Positions 1 to 5,458 of a stretch of DNA of 6,423 bases are shown here, piece after piece. The notes under the pieces were generated by a model. It was given only the letters and a program-made list of their open reading frames with translations. It had not been told where the DNA came from and did no database searches. How positions within the stretch are numbered: the stretch's first letter is position 1; each line of letters opens with the position of its first letter. The position numbers were made by a program, and so were the translations under genes. Where the stretch lies: NCBI GenBank assembly GCA_003663115.1, contig QMZJ01000073.1, positions 1-6,423 of the forward strand, written 5' to 3'. This DNA is from Candidatus Altarchaeales archaeon (lineage in GTDB: Archaea; Altiarchaeota; Altiarchaeia; IMC4; QMZM01).

Positions 1-1
1 G

Positions 2-586
2 GATATAGACTATTTCTGGTTGAATGTTATAAAGGCAGTAAATGTGTCCGTTCTGGAGATAGTGGAAGACCCCAAGGTAATTCAGATGGGACCAAACTCT
101 AATATAACCGTAGCGATCTTGCTAAGGAATATAGGGAAGGTAAGATTGCACGACATAATGGGAAGACTGGAGAATTCTGAACTGTGTACAGATCATTATC
201 ATTTCACATCCATAACCCTCCTTGATCCAGACGAAGATAAGACATCATACCTCACAATTAAAAGTAAGGGAAAGCCGACGAGATGCCCAGCAACTATTAT
301 CTTTGGCTCGAGGGAGGAAGCCTATGCATTTTCCGACCTGGAGATAATTGTCACTCCACCACCACCATTGATACCGGCGATTCCAAAGATAAATCTCCTA
401 CTGGTTTTGCTGATATTCGCGGCCATATTATTCGCGGCAAGAAAGGGGAAGGAGAGGGAAAGGATAAGAAGAATGCGTAGAGAACAGAGAATTCTCAGAA
501 TTCTTATGTATCTCATAATAAGTATAGTGATCTCCATTATTATTTATATGGCATTCAGCCTTTTTGGTTTTCCGGAGCTAGTCTAA
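2..586 (+). CDS. CARDB-like extracytoplasmic domain protein with two C-terminal membrane helices (5' end outside window)
   Basis: The frame is open to the left edge, so the gene starts upstream; the in-frame TTG at 20 is probably internal. The visible 194 residues begin with about 115 residues of beta-rich sequence. A stretch like ITVAILLRNIGKVRLHDI recalls the conserved 'xxNxGxxxLxDV' strand of CARDB/COG1361-type immunoglobulin-like domains found on archaeal surface proteins. Two cysteines (visible residues about 62 and 95) could form a disulfide, consistent with an external location. A PPPP linker leads to a hydrophobic helix (about 130-146), a strongly basic loop of about 17 residues (RKGKERERIRRMRREQR), and a second helix (about 164-186). 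By the positive-inside rule the loop is cytoplasmic and the CARDB domain outside. Its last 9 bp overlap the convergent metallopeptidase gene. The precise role is unknown. I am confident it is a membrane protein and moderately confident of the CARDB-like fold. Confidence 0.75.
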   Translation, partial: DIDYFWLNVIKAVNVSVLEIVEDPKVIQMGPNSNITVAILLRNIGKVRLHDIMGRLENSELCTDHYHFTSITLLDPDEDKTSYLTIKSKGKPTRCPATIIFGSREEAYAFSDLEIIVTPPPPLIPAIPKINLLLVLLIFAAILFAARKGKERERIRRMRREQRILRILMYLIISIVISIIIYMAFSLFGFPELV

Positions 587-1192
587 ACCCAAGAACTGCT
601 CGAGTCTTTCTATCTCCTCATCTATCCTACAGTATTCCCAAAGAGCATATCTTGCATGTTTGTAGATATAGAGGGAAACGGGCAGGAACAGAATACAGCC
701 AATTATGGGTAATACATAAAAGAATTCCCCCAAACCCATCAGCATCAGTATATTTACCAGATCGCCTCTCTGGGAAAAAAAGTAGATTAACGGATTATAG
801 AAGAAACCAACAGCTAAATATACAGAGAATATCGATTCCGGAATTCTCCCCGTATTCCTTATCCTCCAGCTTCCAATAAAAAAGATCGCACTCAATATAA
901 GATTTCCAAGAGTGCCCACGCCCAATAGAATTATGGAGTTACCAACACTCAATTCCGAAAATGGTGTCAATTCCCCATAGATTCCATTCTCCCAGTCAAA
1001 ATTTATCTCCATGGAGTATTGCGTATTATTTATATCGAGAAAAAACATGTGAAGAGCTTCGTGTAACAATGGGGCGATTACTATCGCTATTATTGGTAAC
1101 AGAATAAAGCCAAGAACATTGGCGAGATGATAATTGATCTTTTTCCTTCTGTGCGTTTTTATTCTTTCCTCCAGGTGCATCAATGGATACAT
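578..1192 (-). CDS. M50/site-2-protease-like membrane metallopeptidase
   Basis: This is a small membrane protein of 204 residues, counted from the ATG at 1192. A hydrophobic helix (about residues 24-43) runs into HEALH (H44, E45, H48), the HExxH zinc site. GTLGN (N97) in the next helix resembles the GPxxN motif of site-2 proteases. A later YNP (N133-P134) followed by RGD (D144) sits where M50 enzymes carry N-P...DG, whose Asp is the third zinc ligand. Further helices lie at about 120-138 and 156-176, and the C-terminus is short and acidic. In the family, such enzymes cleave membrane-embedded substrates; no substrate is visible here. The start is uncertain: an in-frame TTG at 1234 would add 14 residues, and an ATG at 1180 is also possible. 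It lies downstream of the MoxR/VWA genes on the same strand, but after a 293-bp gap, so it is probably a separate unit. An inactive M50-like membrane protein is the main alternative. Confidence 0.72.
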   Translation of the reverse strand: MYPLMHLEERIKTHRRKKINYHLANVLGFILLPIIAIVIAPLLHEALHMFFLDINNTQYSMEINFDWENGIYGELTPFSELSVGNSIILLGVGTLGNLILSAIFFIGSWRIRNTGRIPESIFSVYLAVGFFYNPLIYFFSQRGDLVNILMLMGLGEFFYVLPIIGCILFLPVSLYIYKHARYALWEYCRIDEEIERLEQFLGLD

Positions 1193-1258
1193 TTTTCTTA
1201 CCACTAACAGATCATGGTGGAGTTTGCCTGCCAATTATTATTCTCTTTTATGTACAGT

Positions 1259-1279
1259 AGTGTGCAAAATTAGCACACT
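1259..1279. promoter_or_regulatory. Perfect 7-bp inverted repeat, candidate operator
   Basis: The arms AGTGTGC (1259-1265) and GCACACT (1273-1279) are separated by a 7-base AT-rich spacer. On the minus strand the repeat lies just after a TATA-like stretch (1283-1293) and before the metallopeptidase start, overlapping the expected transcription start. That is a usual position for archaeal repressor sites (inference). It could instead form a small RNA hairpin. Confidence 0.4.
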
Positions 1280-1282
1280 GAA

Positions 1283-1293
1283 AAGTATATGGG
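1283..1293 (-). promoter_or_regulatory. TATA-like box upstream of metallopeptidase gene
   Basis: The minus strand reads CCATATACTTT here. A transcript starting about 25 nt downstream would begin near 1262, giving a leader of about 28 nt to the TTG at 1234 or about 70 nt to the ATG at 1192. A competing candidate, ACATAAAAGAG, lies at 1242-1252 and would serve the ATG at 1192 with a short leader. Neither is decisive. Confidence 0.3.
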
Positions 1294-1329
1294 GGCATGT
1301 GATGTGACTACCACGTAGAGTTGCCCCAT
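1289..1329. repeat. Bulged GC-rich inverted repeat, possible hairpin
   Basis: ATGGGGGCA (1289-1297) pairs with TGCCCCAT (1322-1329) with one bulged G. Inside it, ATGTG and CACGT can form a second 5-bp stem with one G-U pair. In mostly AT-rich non-coding DNA this may be a structured leader or trailer, or chance. No known RNA family was recognised. Confidence 0.3.
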
Positions 1330-1379
1330 GAAATAAATGCGATTGGTAATAAATAATACGACAGTTCCAGACAAAGGCG

Positions 1380-1389
1380 AAGAAAAAAG
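1380..1389 (-). terminator. Oligo-T tract, candidate archaeal terminator for the operon
   Basis: The minus strand reads CTTTTTTCTT about 100 nt after the stop codon of the charged protein gene. Archaeal RNA polymerase often terminates at such T-runs without a hairpin. The distance from the stop is rather long, so confidence is low. Confidence 0.3.
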
Positions 1390-1485
1390 TAGAGGCTTAG
1401 TGTTAATACTCAGGTACCCATGTACGGGGTGGTAGCCGTGATAGTGATAAATCCCATATTGAGCTTTAATTCGCACACCTCTCTA

Positions 1486-2562
1486 TTAACTTAATTCATT
1501 TATCGTTTTTTCCGCTAGATTGTATGCCCTCGAGAAGGTATCCATCTTTGGCATGTTCGCGTATATCATAATAGAGGTTCTCTTGAAAAATGTGATTAAT
1601 GTGCCCTTGAGCTCCGGATTAATCTCCATCGATCTCAATTCCCTGATCAATTCCAGGTATGTCAATTCATGGGGTATCTCGAATTTCACCTCCAGGAATT
1701 GCTTCAGGACATAGGCAACCCCAACAATTGCCTTTCTCTCATCCTTTATCTCCTTAATCCTGTTTAAATTTTCGAGGGCCAGCCTCCTCAGTTTTTCGGG
1801 CTTGCTTTCCTCGGTCGTCTTTTTTACCATTTTCATTATCCTGTCTATAAAACCGGGCTCCCTCTCCCCCTCCACCTCTTCCTCAACAACCTCCTCCTCT
1901 TTCTTCTCCTCCTTAAACTCCTTTCTCAGATCGGTCAGTTCAACCTCCTCTTTAACCTCACTCATGACCCCTTCCTCTTCATAGTCTTCCATCCAATCCA
2001 TTTTTTCTAATTCCATAAGTTTTTTATTCATCTCCTTAACCCTCGTCTCATCTACTCTCTCCGTGAGCTTTTCCAGACCCTCCATCCCGGTTTCAATGTC
2101 CCCTTCTTTATCCCCCTTTTTAACTATGATCGAGATCTCATCGTCTCTCTTTACTACCTCTACCCTCGAATCCCGGGGTATCTCTATCTCCCCCTCCTTC
2201 AGAACTATTTCGGGCCTCTCGCCCCTCTCTATAAATTCGATTTCCCCGATAAGATTTCCTTTATCCTTAATACTCCTCTTCACCATCTTCTGTATCGCCC
2301 GATCGTATTTATCCTTATCTATCAAACCCCTTTCGTGGGCGTCCTTCATTATATCTATTACGGACATCTCGGCTGGTTTTTTGGTGGGTTTCTCCTCTGC
2401 CTCCTTCTCCCCCGCCATCTCCGGCTTGAAGATATCCTTAAACACTTCGGAGGCAGGTATCCCCTCCGCCTCCCCCTTCCCAATTTTCTTTCCGGGTTTA
2501 AAGGCATCTTTGAATATCTCTTCAACGGGCTTTCTTTTCCCTTTTTTTCCCTTTTCTGCCAT
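1486..2562 (-). CDS. Highly charged soluble protein with N-terminal docking-like repeats and possible DUF4129-like C-terminal domain
   Basis: This 358-residue protein has no membrane helix or signal peptide and is very rich in Glu and Lys. The N-terminus is a Lys-rich tail with two near copies of one motif: EEIFKDAFKP (14-23) and SEVFKDIFKP (38-47). A looser third copy, VIDIMKDAHERG (68-79), leads into RGLIDKDKYDRAIQKM, which resembles a SHOCT-type helical hairpin. A probable beta-rich segment covers about 104-150. An acidic low-complexity linker follows (about 192-235). The helical C-terminal domain (about 255-358) has A-x-V-A-Y-V-L, 'P-x-E-L-T-x-x-E' and a terminal 'FFKRTSIMIYA' pattern, resembling the DUF4129 domain often encoded beside MoxR and DUF58. 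That assignment rests on pattern alone. The ATG has no Shine-Dalgarno site but has a TATA-like box about 28 nt upstream, so a leaderless transcript is plausible. A scaffold or adaptor role is inferred from the operon and the repeats. Confidence 0.8.
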   Translation of the reverse strand: MAEKGKKGKRKPVEEIFKDAFKPGKKIGKGEAEGIPASEVFKDIFKPEMAGEKEAEEKPTKKPAEMSVIDIMKDAHERGLIDKDKYDRAIQKMVKRSIKDKGNLIGEIEFIERGERPEIVLKEGEIEIPRDSRVEVVKRDDEISIIVKKGDKEGDIETGMEGLEKLTERVDETRVKEMNKKLMELEKMDWMEDYEEEGVMSEVKEEVELTDLRKEFKEEKKEEEVVEEEVEGEREPGFIDRIMKMVKKTTEESKPEKLRRLALENLNRIKEIKDERKAIVGVAYVLKQFLEVKFEIPHELTYLELIRELRSMEINPELKGTLITFFKRTSIMIYANMPKMDTFSRAYNLAEKTINELS

Positions 2563-2584
2563 TTTATTAGATAAATGTAATAGT

Positions 2585-2597
2585 CAAATATATACAT
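2585..2597 (-). promoter_or_regulatory. TATA-like box for a possible leaderless transcript of the charged protein gene
   Basis: The minus strand reads ATGTATATATTTG, centred about 28 nt upstream of the ATG at 2562. That spacing puts the predicted transcription start almost on the start codon, and no Shine-Dalgarno sequence lies in between. This suggests an internal promoter within the operon, in addition to read-through from upstream. Confidence 0.5.
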
Positions 2598-2610
2598 CCA
2601 TAGCTATGGA
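2597..2610. promoter_or_regulatory. Perfect 14-bp palindrome TCCATAGCTATGGA, candidate operator
   Basis: The palindrome is exact and has no spacer. It contains the stop codon of the VWA protein gene (2604-2606) and abuts the TATA-like box of the next gene on its upstream side, where the BRE and transcription factors would bind. A dimeric regulator site is a reasonable inference; chance cannot be ruled out. Confidence 0.4.
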
Positions 2611-3566
2611 AGCACCCTGAATTTTGTTATCTCGAGCCCCCAGTCGATTAATAGGATAATACACAGTAATAATAATAAAGGAAGGGTTGGTTTCGTGCTA
2701 ATCTCTCTGAAGTCCAGTCCGGTCTCAAATGCCCTCTTAAAGGAATCCTCATCATCTATAATGAAGTATTTCCCGTTGGTTTTATTTGCCAATAATCTAA
2801 GCATATCCTCATCGAGGTTTGGAAATTCCGCGGGTGTGGCGTTTAATCCCTCTAAAGCGGATGGAGTTGTAACCTCCTCCTTTACCTTGCTTCCAATTCC
2901 TATCGGATAGATTCTCGTATTGCTCTCATTTAAAGCCTTTAGAGCATCGGTTATATTCCTCCCAATATTGTTTCTTCCATCGGTAATCAGAATAATACTC
3001 CTGTTTCTCTCAGACTCATCAAACAACGATTCTGAGACTACAATTGCATCACCAATTGCGGTTCCTGCAAAGCCTTCAAACTGTATCTTCTGTAATGTTC
3101 TCTCTACCGTGTTCATATCCGACGTTGGCTTTAACCTTGCGTGCGCCTTTCCAGAGAATGTAACAATCCCGACCTTTGTATTCCTTAATTTACCAATAAA
3201 ATCCATGGCTGTTCTCTTTACAAATTCTATCCTGTTCGGTTCATAATCGGGGGTAAGCATTGAGGCGGATGTATCTATGGCCAAGATGAAATCTGTTCTT
3301 GCCACGTATTCCTCCCTCACTAAGACTAAATCCGATATAACCAGTATAATCAGTACAACTGCTAAGATCCTCAAGAATAGTGGTATTAAATCTCTCGGGA
3401 ATAGCTTTTTACCGGCAACCTTCTCCAGGACCTCAAAGTTTCCAAATCTAAGGGTTCTCTTTCTTGCGTATTTCTTTGATAGAAGATGCATGATAATGAC
3501 TAACCCCAACAATAAGATTAACAGGTTTATATACCTGAATGAAATCTCTATTTGTGGTATGTCCAT
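2604..3566 (-). CDS. Membrane-anchored BatA-like von Willebrand factor A (VWA) protein
   Basis: The protein has 320 residues from the ATG at 3566. Two N-terminal hydrophobic helices (about 10-28 and 58-77) are followed by a VWA domain (about 90-285) and a third helix near the C-terminus (about 293-308). This is the architecture of BatA-type proteins, whose VWA domain faces the outside of the membrane. The metal-ion-dependent adhesion site is complete: DTSAS (D98, S100, S102), the Thr of GTAIGDAI (T169) and the Asp of ITDG (D196). The gene starts 1 nt after the DUF58 stop, and a GTGA (3575-3578) about 8 nt upstream can pair with 16S rRNA. An in-frame GTG at 3578 would add 4 residues and overlap DUF58 by 11 nt, but it lies within that ribosome-binding element. 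It probably binds protein ligands and works with the MoxR ATPases; the substrate is unknown. Confidence 0.92.
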   Translation of the reverse strand: MDIPQIEISFRYINLLILLLGLVIIMHLLSKKYARKRTLRFGNFEVLEKVAGKKLFPRDLIPLFLRILAVVLIILVISDLVLVREEYVARTDFILAIDTSASMLTPDYEPNRIEFVKRTAMDFIGKLRNTKVGIVTFSGKAHARLKPTSDMNTVERTLQKIQFEGFAGTAIGDAIVVSESLFDESERNRSIILITDGRNNIGRNITDALKALNESNTRIYPIGIGSKVKEEVTTPSALEGLNATPAEFPNLDEDMLRLLANKTNGKYFIIDDEDSFKRAFETGLDFREISTKPTLPLLLLLCIILLIDWGLEITKFRVLP

Positions 3567-3567
3567 T

Positions 3568-4467
3568 CTATAGCTCACTCAATTCCAGGTAATTAACGAG
3601 GGGCTTTACAAATGGTTCATTAGTGTATATCTTAACGAAGCCCATCCCACTATCGCGAAATTCGCCTTCGATCTTATCCTCCTGTTTTCTCGCCACTCTT
3701 TCAAATTCCTCGCTCACCTCGTCCAGATCTACCGTTAAGACCTTATCTGAAAAGGGGTCAGAGAGTCTCATACTTCCGATACCCTTGGGCAGAAATGAGT
3801 CTCTGACATCCCTTATCATGATCCCAACGACTCTATCTAATTTACCACCCATCATCTTCAGGGAGTCTTCCCATCCCCTTCCGATACCTATGAAATCCGA
3901 GATTATGAAGAGGATCGTCCTTTCGGCAATTATATTAATTAGATAGGATAATGAATCCGCAAGATTACAACCCCCCCCATAGTATCTTGGATCGACCATG
4001 TAGCGCAGGATCTTATAATACTGGGATATATCCCCAACCGGGTCTAACGCTATTCTGACATCGTCACCGAACATTGCAAAGCCAACATTATCCCCGGATT
4101 CAACCGCGGCATAGGCAATGGTTCCGGCAACTACTGCTGCATACTCACTCTTCAATTTCTCCTGGGTTCCAAAGAGCATGGAATTGGAAACATCCAATAC
4201 AATATAAACATCAAGATCTCTCTCGTCCTCGAACTGCTTTACATACAATTTTTTAGATCTAAGACTGGCCTTCCAATCTATCCTCGATGCATCATCCTGC
4301 TCTGGAACATATTCACGTAGACCGGCAAATTCTATTCCAGTACCCTTAAAGAGTATCTGATACTTTAATAGAAATCTGAAGGTATCAACTAACTCTCGCA
4401 CGTTTGCATCGATTTCATTCATCAATTCTTCTATATAAAGGGTACCTTCTTCCTCTATTTTTTCCAT
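3568..4467 (-). CDS. DUF58 family protein with VWA-like fold, soluble form
   Basis: The 299-residue protein carries the DUF58 signature at about residues 45-80: GIEFAGLREYVPEQD, then R-x-IDWKASLR, then LYVKQFEDER. A VWA-like fold follows, with DVSNS (D92, S94, S96) forming the start of a MIDAS site and ISD (D191) later. The position usually holding Thr reads GGGCNLADSL, so the third ligand is altered or supplied by another residue. There are no membrane helices, unlike many bacterial DUF58 proteins that have two at the N-terminus. The ATG at 4467, 5 nt after the MoxR stop, is preferred; an in-frame TTG at 4503 would add 12 residues overlapping MoxR. The family is the regular neighbour and presumed partner of MoxR ATPases. 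A run of eight G (minus strand) falls in the GGGC motif. Confidence 0.92.
   Translation of the reverse strand: MEKIEEEGTLYIEELMNEIDANVRELVDTFRFLLKYQILFKGTGIEFAGLREYVPEQDDASRIDWKASLRSKKLYVKQFEDERDLDVYIVLDVSNSMLFGTQEKLKSEYAAVVAGTIAYAAVESGDNVGFAMFGDDVRIALDPVGDISQYYKILRYMVDPRYYGGGCNLADSLSYLINIIAERTILFIISDFIGIGRGWEDSLKMMGGKLDRVVGIMIRDVRDSFLPKGIGSMRLSDPFSDKVLTVDLDEVSEEFERVARKQEDKIEGEFRDSGMGFVKIYTNEPFVKPLVNYLELSEL
3971..3978. repeat. Eight-base C/G homopolymer inside the DUF58 gene
   Basis: Eight consecutive C on the plus strand encode the Gly-Gly-Gly part of the GGGCNL loop of DUF58. The frame is intact as given. Such a run is prone to replication slippage or sequencing error, and a one-base change would truncate the protein in mid-VWA domain. 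Confidence 0.7.
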
Positions 4468-4472
4468 CCTAA

Positions 4473-5456
4473 TTAACGAACTGGGACATTGTCTATGATA
4501 CAATCCACTATATGATCTGCACTTATGCCCTTGGCCTTTCCCTCATAGTTCAGAACTATTCTGTGTCTCAATACCTGATGAGCTATAGCTCTAACATCCG
4601 TTGGGATCACAAAGGTTCTTTCATTCATCATTGCGGTTGCCTTGGCGGCCAATGCCAGATAGATAGTGGCTCTTGGTGAGGCCCCCCACCGTATATACTT
4701 CCCTTCTTCTATACCATAATTGGAGGGATATCTTGTGGCATCTACTATATCGACGATATACTCTTTCACCTCCTCAGAGATATGGATCTGTTTCACACAT
4801 TCCTGAATCTCAATTATCCTCTCGGGGTTTAAGACCTTTTTTATCCCGAACTCCCGGATCTCTTTCACCATGGTGTTCTGATTTAGGATTAATATCTCAT
4901 CGTCCTCCTCTGGGTAATCAACAAAGACCTTAAATAGAAACCTGTCTATCTGCGCCAACGACAACGGATAAACCCCCTTCTGTTCCAATGGATTCTGGGT
5001 TGCAAGAACCGTGAATGCTTTGGGTAGGGGGAAGGTTTCCCTACCTATGGTAACGATCCTCTCCTCCATAGCCTGAAGCATGGCGGATTGCACCTTCGGG
5101 GGGGCCCTGTTTATCTCGTCTCCCAGAACGAAGTTTGCAAATATCGGGCCCTTTACCGTATAAAATCCCCTCTTCTCCTCATAGACCGTGGTTCCGGTAA
5201 TATCCGAGGGCAATAGATCCGGTGTAAACTGAATTCTCTGGAACTTCGCCCCTTCAACAGTTTCCGTCAGGAGCCTCACCAATAGTGTTTTTGCCAGCCC
5301 AGGAACGCTCTCTAAAAGAACGTGACCATTACATGCCAGGCACTTCAGGACGGAATCTATAACCTCTCCCTGTCCCACTATCCCCTTTTGTACCTCTCTC
5401 TTTACCTCCTTCAGCTTATCATTATGCTCTTTTATCTTTTTTGATAGACCTTCCAT
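4473..5456 (-). CDS. MoxR-type AAA+ ATPase, downstream copy, with altered P-loop
   Basis: This MoxR-family AAA+ ATPase has 327 residues from the ATG at 5456, close to the family's usual size. Features in order: GIVGQ near residue 28; P-loop LLESVPGLAKT (K56, T57); Walker B VLGDE (D113, E114); sensor 1 in LATQNP (N155); the DRF arginine finger region (R172); sensor 2 in GASPRA (R262); and the C-terminal helical lid. The first P-loop glycine, present as GVPGLAKT in the upstream copy, is Ser here (S50), and the usual PEAQxDRF reads SLAQIDRF. These changes may weaken ATP binding or hydrolysis, though the catalytic Lys, Thr, Asp and Glu remain. The gene starts 2 nt after the upstream MoxR stop; a TTG at 5462 overlapping that stop as TTGA is an alternative start. 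MoxR rings are thought to remodel VWA partners, here the DUF58 and BatA-like proteins encoded next. Confidence 0.95.
   Translation of the reverse strand: MEGLSKKIKEHNDKLKEVKREVQKGIVGQGEVIDSVLKCLACNGHVLLESVPGLAKTLLVRLLTETVEGAKFQRIQFTPDLLPSDITGTTVYEEKRGFYTVKGPIFANFVLGDEINRAPPKVQSAMLQAMEERIVTIGRETFPLPKAFTVLATQNPLEQKGVYPLSLAQIDRFLFKVFVDYPEEDDEILILNQNTMVKEIREFGIKKVLNPERIIEIQECVKQIHISEEVKEYIVDIVDATRYPSNYGIEEGKYIRWGASPRATIYLALAAKATAMMNERTFVIPTDVRAIAHQVLRHRIVLNYEGKAKGISADHIVDCIIDNVPVR
4524..4655. repeat. Segment of the downstream MoxR gene nearly identical to 5510-5641
   Basis: Positions 4524-4570 (47 nt) and 4603-4655 (53 nt) are identical to 5510-5556 and 5589-5641. The offset is a constant 986 bp, and the 32 nt between the two runs have diverged. 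The segments encode the C-terminal part of the two paralogous ATPases. Confidence 0.9.
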
Positions 5457-5458
5457 TC

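Larger units (their letters stand above)
1193..1485. other. 293-bp non-coding gap between the charged protein and metallopeptidase genes
   Basis: I see no convincing gene here. A 68-codon minus-strand frame (1270-1476) runs through it but has no good start signal. The gap holds an oligo-T tract on the minus strand (around 1380-1389), a perfect 7-bp inverted repeat (1259-1279), a TATA-like stretch (1283-1293), a bulged GC-rich inverted repeat (1289-1329), and a further GTGTGC-type box (1463-1478). Together these fit a 3' region for the charged gene plus a regulated promoter for the metallopeptidase. If the TTG at 1234 is the true start, the gap shrinks to 251 bp. Confidence 0.6.

Noticed and set aside
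1270..1476. A 68-codon minus-strand frame rich in His and Tyr near its N-terminus
   Set aside because: It begins with GTG directly after AGGT, with no usable spacing for ribosome binding. It overlaps the oligo-T tract, the TATA-like stretch and one arm of the inverted repeat, and resembles no known protein.
1235..1485. Possible tRNA or C/D-box RNA in the intergenic gap
   Set aside because: No cloverleaf or T-loop sequence was seen, and only partial matches to C and D boxes occur, not suitably paired.
1802..1984. Ser/Thr-rich low-complexity plus-strand frame resembling a surface-protein linker
   Set aside because: It is the antisense of the acidic linker of the charged protein; its Ser runs are simply the complement of GAG/GAA-rich codons.
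2063..2620. A 185-codon Ser- and Pro-rich plus-strand frame
   Set aside because: It is the complement of the Glu/Lys-rich charged gene, whose codon bias leaves the opposite strand free of stops. The minus-strand frame has a sensible start, domains and operon context.
2920..3573. Plus-strand frames of about 100 codons opposite the VWA gene
   Set aside because: They lie antisense to a gene with clear MIDAS motifs and membrane helices, and have no recognisable domain of their own.
4468..4503. Longer DUF58 start at a TTG codon
   Set aside because: It would add 12 residues that overlap the end of the MoxR gene and show no family similarity; the ATG at 4467 lies 5 nt after the MoxR stop.
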